DNA of 28,350 nucleotides from Holophagaceae bacterium. Lineage in GTDB: Bacteria > Acidobacteriota > Holophagae > Holophagales > Holophagaceae. This document shows positions 1-7,310 of the stretch, piece by piece. Under the pieces are notes generated by a model that did no database searches, was not told the DNA's origin, and saw only the letters and a program-made list of their open reading frames with translations. A program made the position numbers and the translations under genes. The stretch lies in assembly GCA_025353305.1 (NCBI GenBank), contig JANXQX010000239.1, positions 1-28,350 on the forward strand, given 5' to 3'. Every line of letters begins with the position of its first letter. Positions within the stretch are counted from its first letter, which is position 1.

Positions 1-1
1 T

Positions 2-346
2 TCAATCGCCATGGCCCTTTCCTCCCGCCTTGGTCTCCTTCACCCACGTATGGGCCGCCACGGCTGAAGGCAAGCCCAGCGTTCCCGCCGACAGGGCCAC
101 CACCTGTTCCAGTTCCTCGAGGGGGATGCCGATGGCCATTGCCTTGCGCACGGACGCATGGACGGCGCCTTCCTTTTGTGCGCCGATGGCGATGGCCAGT
201 TTTACCAAACGGGCGGTGCGCTCATCCAGCGGACCTTCCTTCCCCCCTTCCGCCAGGAGATCCCAGGCTTGGCCCAGTTTAGGAAAACGGGCGACGAAAT
301 CGGAATAGGCCGAAGGTGGCTTGGGCAGGCTGTGCGGTTTGGACAT
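2..346 (-). CDS. Carboxymuconolactone decarboxylase-fold protein (AhpD-like superfamily, no CxxC)
   Basis: A complete 114-residue protein; the TGA stop lies at the very edge of the window. The segment from about residue 40 to 100 (LDERTARLVKLAIAIGAQKE, then an A-x3-A-x-G-I stretch) has the helical pattern of the carboxymuconolactone decarboxylase/AhpD fold. The redox CxxC pair of true AhpD is absent, and the protein has no cysteine at all, so a peroxidase role is unlikely. A GAGG ribosome site sits five bases before the ATG. It follows the second NarK gene by 49 bp on the same strand and may be the last gene of the nitrate-transport operon. Family assignment is fairly safe; substrate and reaction are unknown. 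Confidence 0.8.
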   Translation of the reverse strand: MSKPHSLPKPPSAYSDFVARFPKLGQAWDLLAEGGKEGPLDERTARLVKLAIAIGAQKEGAVHASVRKAMAIGIPLEELEQVVALSAGTLGLPSAVAAHTWVKETKAGGKGHGD

Positions 347-395
347 GGGGGCCTCGGGTTGGAATTCGGGATCATTCTCGCAGGGTCGGAAGCTC

Positions 396-1928
396 CTAAC
401 ACTTCACCTCGGCATTTTTCCGGGCGTAGTACCACCAGTTCAACGCCAGGCAGATGGCGTAGAAGGCCGCGAAGCCGTAAAGCGCGTATTCCACTTTTCC
501 GGCGGCGACCTGGGTCTTGAAAACAGCTGGAATGATGAAAGAGCCATAGGCCGCCGCGGCGGACGTCCAGCCCAGCACAGGCCCTGCGAGCTTGGGCTCG
601 AAAATGAAGGGAACCATCTGGAAGGTGGAACCGTTGCCCAGGCCGGTGGCCACGAACAGCATCAGGAACAGTCCCAGGAAGGGCGCGAAATAGACCTCGG
701 GCGTCATGGAGCCATGGGCCAGCTTCATGTAGTGGGCCACTCCCAGCGCACCGATGATCATCAGCACCGTGGACCACTGGGTGACTCGGCTGCCCTTAAA
801 CTTGTCCGAGAGCATGCCACCGATGGGTCGGACGAGGCTGCCCACTAGCGGACCGAGGAAGGCGTAGGCCAGCGGGTTCGGAGAATTGGGGTTGATGGTT
901 CCCATGGGGAATTTTCCGAAAACCTCCTTGATGAGCAGCGGCAGCGCCGAACTGAAACCGATGAAGCTGCCGAAGGTCATCAGGTAAAGCACGGTCATAA
1001 CCCACGTGTGTTTCTCGGGGAAGATCAGGAACTGGGCGTCCAGCCCGGTCTTGATCTTGCCGGGCAAGAGCTTCATTAGGCCCAGGCACAGCACGATGGT
1101 GAGCACCAGCACTCCCATTTGCGCCATCAGCCCCAGCTTGAAGTTGAGGAGCAGCATCACGCCGACTGCCGTGGCCGCGAAGCCGATGAGATGCAGCCCC
1201 AGGATCTTCAACAAAGCCATTCCCAGCGGTTCACTGTCCTGGCCTTCGCGGTTGTCCATGAAGAACCAAGCCAGCACCGCGAGCACGGCCATGATGGGCA
1301 CCCAGACCAGGGCGCCGTTCTGCACCCACATCTGTTTGCCTGTGGCAGCCACTAGGTGGGGCGCCCCCGCCAGCGAACCGAACATGGCCGCGCCCATGAC
1401 CGCGGGCACCACGTATTGCATGATGCTCACGCCCAGGTTGCCGACGCCGGCGTTCAGGCCCAGGGCCAGTCCAGCCAGGCGCTTGGGGAAAAAACCATTG
1501 ATGTTGGACATGGAAGAAGCGAAGTTGCCCCCGCCGATGCCCGAGAGGGCGGCCATCACCGCGAAAGTCCCAAAGCTGGTGGTCGTGTCTTGCAGCGCGA
1601 TGCCCGCCCCCAAGGCCGGGATGATCAACAGCGCCGTGGTGAGCGCGATCGTGTTCCGCCCCCCCGCCAGCGACACGAGGAAGGAACTGGGGATGCGAAG
1701 GGTGGCGCCGCTCAGCCCTGCGATGGAGATCAGGGTGAACAATTGGGCCGGCGTGAAAGGGAAGCCGGCCTCCTTCATCCGCACCGTGAGCACGCTCCAG
1801 AACATCCACACGGCGAAGGCGCAGAGCAGGCTCGGCACACTGATGGCGAGGTTCCGCCACGCGCTCTTGGATGCGCCCTGCTCCCAGGCCTTGGGATCTT
1901 CGGGATTCCAGTTGGTCAGCTTGGCCAT
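396..1928 (-). CDS. narK: NarK-type nitrate/nitrite transporter (MFS), second of a tandem pair
   Basis: A 510-residue inner-membrane protein of the major facilitator superfamily, nitrate/nitrite porter family, with about 12 hydrophobic helices. Two family signatures are visible: a glycine-rich motif around residues 130-150 (GIGGGNFASSMSNI followed by GFFPKR) and, near the C-terminus, GLGNGSTFQMVPFIF. Arginines in ATLRIP (about residue 78) and LVRPIGG fit the two substrate-binding arginines of NarK. The open frame extends 48 codons upstream into the neighbouring gene; the ATG at 1928 was chosen because homology begins there and it lies 14 bp after the upstream transporter stop, with a GAGGGG sequence before it. 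The gene is longer and more divergent than its neighbour; the pair recalls the NarK1/NarK2 arrangement, in which one member is a proton symporter and the other a nitrate/nitrite antiporter. Which is which here is inference. Confidence 0.92.
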   Translation of the reverse strand: MAKLTNWNPEDPKAWEQGASKSAWRNLAISVPSLLCAFAVWMFWSVLTVRMKEAGFPFTPAQLFTLISIAGLSGATLRIPSSFLVSLAGGRNTIALTTALLIIPALGAGIALQDTTTSFGTFAVMAALSGIGGGNFASSMSNINGFFPKRLAGLALGLNAGVGNLGVSIMQYVVPAVMGAAMFGSLAGAPHLVAATGKQMWVQNGALVWVPIMAVLAVLAWFFMDNREGQDSEPLGMALLKILGLHLIGFAATAVGVMLLLNFKLGLMAQMGVLVLTIVLCLGLMKLLPGKIKTGLDAQFLIFPEKHTWVMTVLYLMTFGSFIGFSSALPLLIKEVFGKFPMGTINPNSPNPLAYAFLGPLVGSLVRPIGGMLSDKFKGSRVTQWSTVLMIIGALGVAHYMKLAHGSMTPEVYFAPFLGLFLMLFVATGLGNGSTFQMVPFIFEPKLAGPVLGWTSAAAAYGSFIIPAVFKTQVAAGKVEYALYGFAAFYAICLALNWWYYARKNAEVKC

Positions 1929-1942
1929 GATGTCTCTGCCCC

Positions 1943-3433
1943 TCAGTTGGAGTGATCGATGAGATGGTCGAGGCCTGGAGCTTCTTCGCTGTTGATGCCG
2001 CGCACAACGAAATGGAGCCAGACCAGGCAGATGAGCGACAGCAGCGCCAGGACCATCCACATGGTGGTCCAAAGGCCCGTGGCTTTCAGCATGTAGCCGA
2101 ACAGGATCGGACCAGCGAAGCCGCCCAGCCCGCCGATGACGCCCACGATGCCGCCGACAACGCCGACCTCGGTGGGGAAGTAGTCGGGAATGTATTTGTA
2201 GACCGCCGCCTTGCCCACGCCCCAGGTGATGCCCACCAGGAAGACCAGGAAGGTGAAGATCCAGACATTGGCCTGGAAGAACACATGTGTGGAACCCCTG
2301 GCGAGGATCTGCTTCTTCTTCACCTTGTCGCCCACCGCCACGGCAGGTTCCTGCCAGAACTCTGATTTGGGAAACACCATCACGCGGTCATCTGTGGATC
2401 CTGTGCCCTGCGCCTTCACCCTGTAGACATAGGTGAGGTCGCCTACCTGGATTTTTCCCTTCTCGACGGATTTGACTTCCCCGCCGGTCACCGCCAGCAC
2501 CGAGGGTCCTGGCGAGTCGATACTCATGCGGGGGATCGTCAGCGCCGCGCATGCAAACAGGCTGATGCCAAAGGTCCAGTACATCACCGACCTGGCTCCG
2601 AACCTGTCCGAGAGCCAGCCCCCGAAGGCGCGGATGAGCCCCGAGGGCAGGCTGAAACAGGCGGCCAACAGGCCAGCAATGGCCAGACTCATGCCGTAGA
2701 CGCTCACGTAATAGGGAATCAACCACTGGGCCAGGGCCACGAAACAACCGAAGACCAGGAAGTAGTAGAGTCCGAAACGCCAGACCCGCAAGTACTTCAG
2801 TGGAGACAGCATCTGGCCCAGGCTCCGGTCCGCCGCGTGCTCGGTCTTTTTCTCGGCGGTGAAAACAAAAAAGAGGATCGCCATCACCACCAGGGCCACG
2901 GCATAGATTTTTGGCGCCGAGCGCCACCCTTCGATGCTGGTGCCCGCCAGGGTGAGTTTTTTAAGAAGCAAAGGAGCGCCCATGCTCGTGATGGCGCTAC
3001 CGGCGTTACCCGCGCCGAAGATTCCGAGCGCGGTGCCCTGACGTTCCTTGCTGAACCAGACCGATGTGAAGGCGATACCCACGGCGAAGGCCGCGCCGCT
3101 CAAGCCAAAGCCGAGTGAGGCCCAGACGAACCCGGAATAGGAATTCACACTGCCCAACAAGTACATGGGGATAGCAGATAAAAACAGCAGGATGGTATAG
3201 ACCTTCCGGCCGCCGAATTTATCCGTGAGCAGACCCACGGGCAGGCGCATCAAGGATCCGGTCAGCACCGGGATGCCGATGAGCCACCCGATCTGGGCCT
3301 GGTCCCAGCGAAACACACCATTTTCCACCAGGAAGGTGACCAGCACGCCATTCAGAGTCCAGGCAGCGAAGCAGAGCGTGAAAGCCAGTGTGCTCATGGT
3401 CAGCGCTGAAAGGGACTGGGCCTTGTGATCCAT
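1943..3433 (-). CDS. narK: NarK-type nitrate/nitrite transporter (MFS) with a soluble insert
   Basis: A 496-residue MFS transporter of the nitrate/nitrite porter family, first of two tandem transporter genes. The first glycine motif (FGAGNAGSAITSMGAP) lies around residues 139-154 and the second (VGVVGGIVGVIGGLGG) after residue 423. R63 in RLPVG is a likely nitrate ligand. Unlike ordinary NarK, a hydrophilic stretch of about 80 residues (roughly 301-382) interrupts the membrane domain between two helices; it contains GEVKSVEKGKIQVGDLTY and AVAVGDKVKKKQILARG, the latter like the hammerhead of biotinyl/lipoyl or HlyD-type barrel-sandwich folds. Expected function is uptake of nitrate, or exchange with nitrite, for the reductase encoded upstream. 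The ATG has weak ribosome-site support (GAGGAAC). A 178-bp palindrome-containing gap precedes it, so it may have its own promoter. Confidence 0.9.
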   Translation of the reverse strand: MDHKAQSLSALTMSTLAFTLCFAAWTLNGVLVTFLVENGVFRWDQAQIGWLIGIPVLTGSLMRLPVGLLTDKFGGRKVYTILLFLSAIPMYLLGSVNSYSGFVWASLGFGLSGAAFAVGIAFTSVWFSKERQGTALGIFGAGNAGSAITSMGAPLLLKKLTLAGTSIEGWRSAPKIYAVALVVMAILFFVFTAEKKTEHAADRSLGQMLSPLKYLRVWRFGLYYFLVFGCFVALAQWLIPYYVSVYGMSLAIAGLLAACFSLPSGLIRAFGGWLSDRFGARSVMYWTFGISLFACAALTIPRMSIDSPGPSVLAVTGGEVKSVEKGKIQVGDLTYVYRVKAQGTGSTDDRVMVFPKSEFWQEPAVAVGDKVKKKQILARGSTHVFFQANVWIFTFLVFLVGITWGVGKAAVYKYIPDYFPTEVGVVGGIVGVIGGLGGFAGPILFGYMLKATGLWTTMWMVLALLSLICLVWLHFVVRGINSEEAPGLDHLIDHSN

Positions 3434-3611
3434 TGGTTGTTCCTCCGCGAATTCTGATCGGTTTCACCTGGACATCGGTGGGATCAGGAAAGCCAACAAT
3501 TCAAAGCGTGAATTACATTAAAGATCAAATGATCCTAAATAACCCTAATACCAACAGCGGAGCCTTCGCAAGAAGTTTCAGACCTGGTTTGACGGAATTC
3601 ACGAAACGGCA
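3434..3611 (-). promoter_or_regulatory. Intergenic control region ahead of the narK pair
   Basis: This 178-bp gap is more AT-rich than the flanking genes and is the only sizeable break in the nitrate island. It holds a perfect 6+6 inverted repeat with a 5-bp spacer at 3498-3514 (AATTCA-N5-TGAATT) and a second small palindrome at 3523-3534 (GATCA-AA-TGATC). Both resemble operators in size. Neither matches the FNR consensus TTGAT-N4-ATCAA. I could not define a convincing -35/-10 pair. A regulatory role is inferred from position and symmetry only. Confidence 0.4.
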
Positions 3612-3821
3612 TCAGCGATCCAGACCCGGAGCCTTGAACGCCAGAAAAAGGGCCACCGCGCTGAGCGTCAGTGATACAAAAAACGCCCCCGCCAGCAACG
3701 AACGCTGCCCATCCAGCACAGAACCCAGCACTGTCTCGAAAAGATAGAGTTGAATCACCAGCGTCAGGAGCCCAAATCCCAGAGCGGCGCCTGTCATTTG
3801 AGAGCGGCGGGCCTTTTTCAT
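3612..3821 (-). CDS. Small two-helix membrane protein of the nitrate reductase operon
   Basis: A 69-residue protein with a basic N-terminus (MKKARR) and two hydrophobic segments, about residues 11-33 and 42-63, so probably a hairpin membrane protein with both ends in the cytoplasm. Its ATG overlaps the TGA of the Rieske gene (ATGA at 3818-3821), which indicates translational coupling and co-expression with the reductase. There is no cysteine or histidine, so it does not bind heme or Fe-S. It could be a small accessory or assembly subunit of the membrane complex. I do not recognise the family with certainty; the length, coupling and conserved-looking topology argue that it is a real gene. Confidence 0.7.
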   Translation of the reverse strand: MKKARRSQMTGAALGFGLLTLVIQLYLFETVLGSVLDGQRSLLAGAFFVSLTLSAVALFLAFKAPGLDR

Positions 3822-4468
3822 GCGATCACCTGCTGGCTGTGTCCGTCTCCAGGGAAGGTTGCTGCGATGTACCTGGAAGCGTTGGGTTTCGAGATATCCC
3901 CCACCGCCCAGATCATCCCGTCCCCCCGAATTTCAAGCGCAATCCCGCCGAGCGGCCGGGTGGGGGGACCCTGCACAGGGAATCCCTGTTCCACCTCGAA
4001 GAACCCCAAATGGCACGGGCATTCCAGGCGGGCACCATCCCACCGCACCGCGCATCCTAGGTGGGTGCACACCTGGCGGTAGCATTTCAACTCGCCCTTC
4101 ATGGTCCGCAGGAGGATGCACTTGTCCTGGTCATCCCGGAATGCGAAGAGGCGGCTCTGTCCCGGCTTCAAATCAGTGGCCAGGCAGACAGCCAGAGTGG
4201 TTCCCCCTTCCCCGCTTGGCGCCCCCTCCAGGGGCTTCCGGCGTGCCCACAGGTAGCCGATGCCAGCGGTGAACCCTGCTGAGACCAAGGCCAGGAATCG
4301 GGAGAACTCCCGCCGGGAATAACGGGATTCCCCGGCGATATCAACAGGAAAAGCATCCTTCCAATGAGACCTAGTGTCCGGGCTCCGCCCGGGCACTAGG
4401 TGGGGAGCATGAGGGGGACGCAGAACGAGCGAAGCGAGCGGGCGGTCCCCCTCGTTCATGTCAGCCAT
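3818..4468 (-). CDS. Rieske [2Fe-2S] protein with Tat signal anchor, in the nitrate reductase operon
   Basis: A 216-residue protein whose C-terminal half is a Rieske domain. Ligands are C134-x-H136 and C150-x2-H153, with C139 and C152 placed for the usual disulfide. Residues 51-75 (SRREFSRFLALVSAGF and onward) form a twin-arginine signal followed by one hydrophobic helix, so the domain is expected on the periplasmic side, held by an uncleaved anchor. The ATG at 4468 overlaps the ferredoxin stop (TGATG), with a strong AAGGAG seven bases upstream. The first 50 residues are unusual for a Rieske protein: residues about 6-34 are encoded by an in-frame palindromic repeat (see 4369-4453). Domain identity is certain; the electron partner is not. 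It could link quinol to the complex, as in cytochrome bc-type enzymes, or serve another acceptor. Confidence 0.93.
   Translation of the reverse strand: MADMNEGDRPLASLVLRPPHAPHLVPGRSPDTRSHWKDAFPVDIAGESRYSRREFSRFLALVSAGFTAGIGYLWARRKPLEGAPSGEGGTTLAVCLATDLKPGQSRLFAFRDDQDKCILLRTMKGELKCYRQVCTHLGCAVRWDGARLECPCHLGFFEVEQGFPVQGPPTRPLGGIALEIRGDGMIWAVGDISKPNASRYIAATFPGDGHSQQVIA
4369..4453. repeat. Two-hairpin palindromic element inside the Rieske coding sequence
   Basis: Two adjacent inverted repeats lie within the 5' part of the Rieske gene. The first spans 4369-4401: 15-base arms (ACCTAGTGTCCGGGC and its complement with one T/C difference) around a 3-base loop. The second spans 4411-4453: GAGGGGGAC at 4411-4419 pairs with GTCCCCCTC at 4445-4453, with an inner segment rich in CGAGCGAAGCGAGCG. 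The layout resembles REP/BIME-type intergenic elements, yet here it is translated in frame as a proline-rich stretch (LRPPHAPHLVPGRSPDT). No second copy occurs in this window. Confidence 0.75.
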
Positions 4469-5049
4469 CAGAAGTCTCCTTCGATCAACAATGCAGCATC
4501 CAGATGAAGGGGAAGTTCCGGGTCGGGAACCATCACAGCGGTTCGGGTTTTGACCTTCAGCGCGCCGACAAGGAACTCGCGAACGGGCTTGGATCTGCGC
4601 ATCTCGGTGACCTGGTGCTTGGGCACGTAGAGCAGCGCCTGGCTGGGACACACGGTGGCGCACATGGGTTTCAGTCCCTCGCTGGTGCGGTCGTAGCAGA
4701 GGTCGCACTTGAGCATCTGCTCCATGCCGCTGAAGACGATGGGCACACCGAAGGGGCAACTCAACTCGCAGTTCTCGCACCCGATGCAGCGGGGCTTCTG
4801 CGAACTGTGCACCACGCCGTCATCGGTCCGCTTGATGGCATCTGCAGGGCAGACCTGCGCGCAGATAGGATCCTCGCAGTGCATGCACACCGTGGGAACG
4901 GTCTGCGGCGATTCCATCCGGTCCATGTCGTCCAGGTGGATCATGGGCCGGCCTTTGTGGGTGCCACACTCAGCGCAGGCGCCCACGCAAGCGCGGCATC
5001 CGATGCAGCGCTGGGGATCGATGAAAAAGCCGTGCTCGTCCGAAACCAT
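4468..5049 (-). CDS. Four-cluster 4Fe-4S ferredoxin subunit (NrfC/DmsB/NarH-like) of the molybdoenzyme
   Basis: A 193-residue electron-transfer subunit. Cysteines occur in four groups typical of the DmsB/NrfC/HycB family: 15-18-21-25 (with an extra C28), 55-58-63-67, 88-91-94-98 and 115-118-130-134, enough for four [4Fe-4S] clusters. There is no Tat or Sec signal, so it should sit in the cytoplasm between the membrane cytochrome and the molybdopterin subunit. The ATG at 5049 overlaps the TGA of the catalytic gene (TGATG); a TTG one codon earlier is possible but less likely. The stop overlaps the Rieske start in the same way, so the subunits are translationally coupled. The family is certain; the exact partner is inferred from gene order. 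Confidence 0.93.
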   Translation of the reverse strand: MVSDEHGFFIDPQRCIGCRACVGACAECGTHKGRPMIHLDDMDRMESPQTVPTVCMHCEDPICAQVCPADAIKRTDDGVVHSSQKPRCIGCENCELSCPFGVPIVFSGMEQMLKCDLCYDRTSEGLKPMCATVCPSQALLYVPKHQVTEMRRSKPVREFLVGALKVKTRTAVMVPDPELPLHLDAALLIEGDF

Positions 5050-7310
5050 CAAAACACCTGCTCGGGGAGGTTCGCCTGATCGGTCCGGGCCCCGAAAGCC
5101 ATGCGCCGGAGTTCCGCCAGCTCAACGGGGAAGCGGTCCTTGGTGGTCCTGGCGATGCGGACGGAACTAACTTTGAATTCGGGAATCTTGCTCAACGGGT
5201 CAAGATGCCTGGGCGTGAGGCGGTTGGCACTCAGCTCTCCGGGCCAGTGGTAGGGGATGAACACCGTGTCCGGGCGGATGGTCTTGACCACCCTGGCGGG
5301 CAGCACCAGGGAACCCCGGCGGGACGTGATCTCCACAGCGTCGCCTTCTTCGATGCCATGCACCGCGGCGAGGCGCGGATGGATCTCCAGGTAGGGATGC
5401 GGGCACTGTTCCACCAGGAATCCGATGCGCCGGGTCTGGGTTCCGCTGAGGTACTGGTAGACCACCCGGCCCGTGGTAAGCCAAATGGGATAGTCGTCAT
5501 CCACCACTTCCATGGGTGGCCGCCAGCGGGTCGGAATGAACTTGGCCTTGCCGTCCGGGTGGAAGAATTTCCCGCCTTCGAAAAGCCGCGGCGTGCCCGG
5601 GTGGTCCAGCTCCGGGCAAGGCCAGAACACACCCATGTTCTTCTCGATCTTTTCGTAGGTGATGCCGAAATAATCCGCGGTGCCACCTTTGGAGGCGACG
5701 CGCAGTTCGTTGAAGATCGCTTCGGGACTCGTGAAGTGGCCGAACCATTTTTCTTTGCCGAGGCGCTGGGCGATCTCGACCAGGATCTTCCAGTCGGCCC
5801 GGGCATCTCCGGGCGGTTCCACGGCCTTGTTGATCCGGATGACGCGGCCTTCCGCCGAAGTCGTGGTGCCCTCGTCCTCTTCATGCAAAGCGGCGGGAAG
5901 CACAACATCGGCGTGCTGAGCGGTCTCGCTCAGGAAGAAATCCAGGTTCACGTAGAACTCAAGTTTGTCCAGCGCGGCCCGGGTGAATTCGGTGTCCGGC
6001 AGGCTCACCAGCGGATTGAAGCAGAGGCTGAGCAGACCCTTGATTTCGCCCGCATGGATGGCGTTCATGATCTCCTGGGCGGTGAGTCCTTTCCCTGGCA
6101 ACTCCTCGTCGGTGCAGTTCCAGACTTCGCAGATGTACTTGCGGTGCTCCGGGTTTTCGATATCCCGATTGCCGGGCAGCTGGTCGCACTTGTGGCCATG
6201 CTCACGCCCGCCCTGCCCATTGCCTTGGCCTGTGATGGTCGCATACCCGCAGTTGGGTTTCCCGATGCGGCCGGTGGCCAGAACCATGTTGATGCAACCG
6301 AGCACATTCTCCACGCCCTTGCTCTGGTGCTCAATGCCGCGGGCGTGCAGCAGGAAACTTGTCTTTGCTTCCCCCCACATCTTCGCGGCCTTCTCGATGG
6401 CGGCGACGGGAAGGCCCGTCAGCCTTGAGGTCCACTCCGGTGTGCAGTCTTTCACTTCCTCCAGGGCTTGTTCGAAGCCCGTGGTGTGGGCCTTCACGAA
6501 CTCCCAGTCAATGAGATCCCATTTATGCAGCAGGTGCAGAACGCCGTTGGTCAGCGCGCAGTCGCTGCCGGGCTTCAGGGGCAACACCAGATCCGCGGTG
6601 CGGGCCAGAGGCGTGATGCGTGGGTCCACCACGATGAGCTTCGCCCCGCGGTCCCGAGCCCGCCAGATGTAGTCCGTGGTGATGGGGGCGCATTCGGCCA
6701 CGTTGGCGCCGGTCACCCAAATGATGTCGGCTCCCACGATGTCCACCCAGGAATTGGCGGCGCGGTCCACTCCGAAAGCCTTCTTGTTCCCCACTCCCGC
6801 GCTCACCATGCAAAGGCGGCCGTTATAGTCGAGGTTTTTTGTCTGCAGGCCCAGCCGCGCGAACTTTCCGGCCAGGTAGCTCTTTTCGTTGGTAAGGGAG
6901 ACGCCGGAGAGCACAGCGAAGGCATCCTTCCCGTACTCCACCTGGATCCGCTCGATTTCGTTGACGGTGTGCGCCATGGCTGCTTCCCAATCCACTTCAG
7001 CGAAGCCATGATCTGTGCGCATCAAAGCCGAAGTCAGACGATCTGGGTGGTTGCCCTGGAGGTACCTCTTGACGCCCTTCGGGCAGAGCTTTCCCTCGTT
7101 GAAGGGAAATTCTGTCCAGGGCTCGAACCCGATCACGCGGTTGTCCTTGACCTTGAGCTGGATCCCGCACTGTTGGCCGCAGAAGCAGCAGTGGGTCTTC
7201 ACGAGCTTGTCCGGCTCGAGATCTGCATCCCACCCCCCCGGGGGGGCCAAGTTCAGGTGGGGGCCGTAGGTGTCCCTCAGTTCCGCCAGGGATCTGGGAG
7301 TGGTGCTCAT
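5049..7310 (-). CDS. Molybdopterin oxidoreductase, NasA/NarB-type nitrate reductase catalytic subunit
   Basis: A 753-residue member of the DMSO reductase superfamily. An N-terminal [4Fe-4S] motif is clear: C41-x2-C44-x3-C48 and C76 in the LCPKG segment. C167 in [11 protein letters not shown] stands where NapA/NasA enzymes carry the cysteine ligand to molybdenum. The central bis-MGD-binding region ([16 protein letters not shown]) and a C-terminal molybdopterin dinucleotide-binding domain ([18 protein letters not shown]) follow. There is no Tat signal, in contrast to NapA, so the enzyme is cytoplasmic. It best resembles assimilatory NasA/NarB, but the neighbours (membrane cytochrome b, ferredoxin subunit, two NarK porters) suggest a respiratory nitrate reductase. 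Another oxyanion substrate cannot be excluded from sequence. The start ATG overlaps the cytochrome stop (ATGA). Confidence 0.9.
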   Translation of the reverse strand: MSTTPRSLAELRDTYGPHLNLAPPGGWDADLEPDKLVKTHCCFCGQQCGIQLKVKDNRVIGFEPWTEFPFNEGKLCPKGVKRYLQGNHPDRLTSALMRTDHGFAEVDWEAAMAHTVNEIERIQVEYGKDAFAVLSGVSLTNEKSYLAGKFARLGLQTKNLDYNGRLCMVSAGVGNKKAFGVDRAANSWVDIVGADIIWVTGANVAECAPITTDYIWRARDRGAKLIVVDPRITPLARTADLVLPLKPGSDCALTNGVLHLLHKWDLIDWEFVKAHTTGFEQALEEVKDCTPEWTSRLTGLPVAAIEKAAKMWGEAKTSFLLHARGIEHQSKGVENVLGCINMVLATGRIGKPNCGYATITGQGNGQGGREHGHKCDQLPGNRDIENPEHRKYICEVWNCTDEELPGKGLTAQEIMNAIHAGEIKGLLSLCFNPLVSLPDTEFTRAALDKLEFYVNLDFFLSETAQHADVVLPAALHEEDEGTTTSAEGRVIRINKAVEPPGDARADWKILVEIAQRLGKEKWFGHFTSPEAIFNELRVASKGGTADYFGITYEKIEKNMGVFWPCPELDHPGTPRLFEGGKFFHPDGKAKFIPTRWRPPMEVVDDDYPIWLTTGRVVYQYLSGTQTRRIGFLVEQCPHPYLEIHPRLAAVHGIEEGDAVEITSRRGSLVLPARVVKTIRPDTVFIPYHWPGELSANRLTPRHLDPLSKIPEFKVSSVRIARTTKDRFPVELAELRRMAFGARTDQANLPEQVF

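Noticed and set aside
2..346. AhpD alkylhydroperoxidase function
   Set aside because: The protein has no cysteine, so the catalytic CxxC is missing.
1006..1962. 318-codon plus-strand frame opposite narK
   Set aside because: Antisense shadow of a clear transporter gene in high-GC DNA; its composition is unlike a real protein and it has no ribosome site. The same applies to the long plus-strand frames at 5205-6428, 7451-8356, 10821-11732 and 25392-26663.
3521..3540. FNR/DNR-type site before narK
   Set aside because: The palindrome GATCA-AA-TGATC has the wrong spacing and half-sites for TTGAT-N4-ATCAA; only one half-site (TTGAT on the minus strand) is present.
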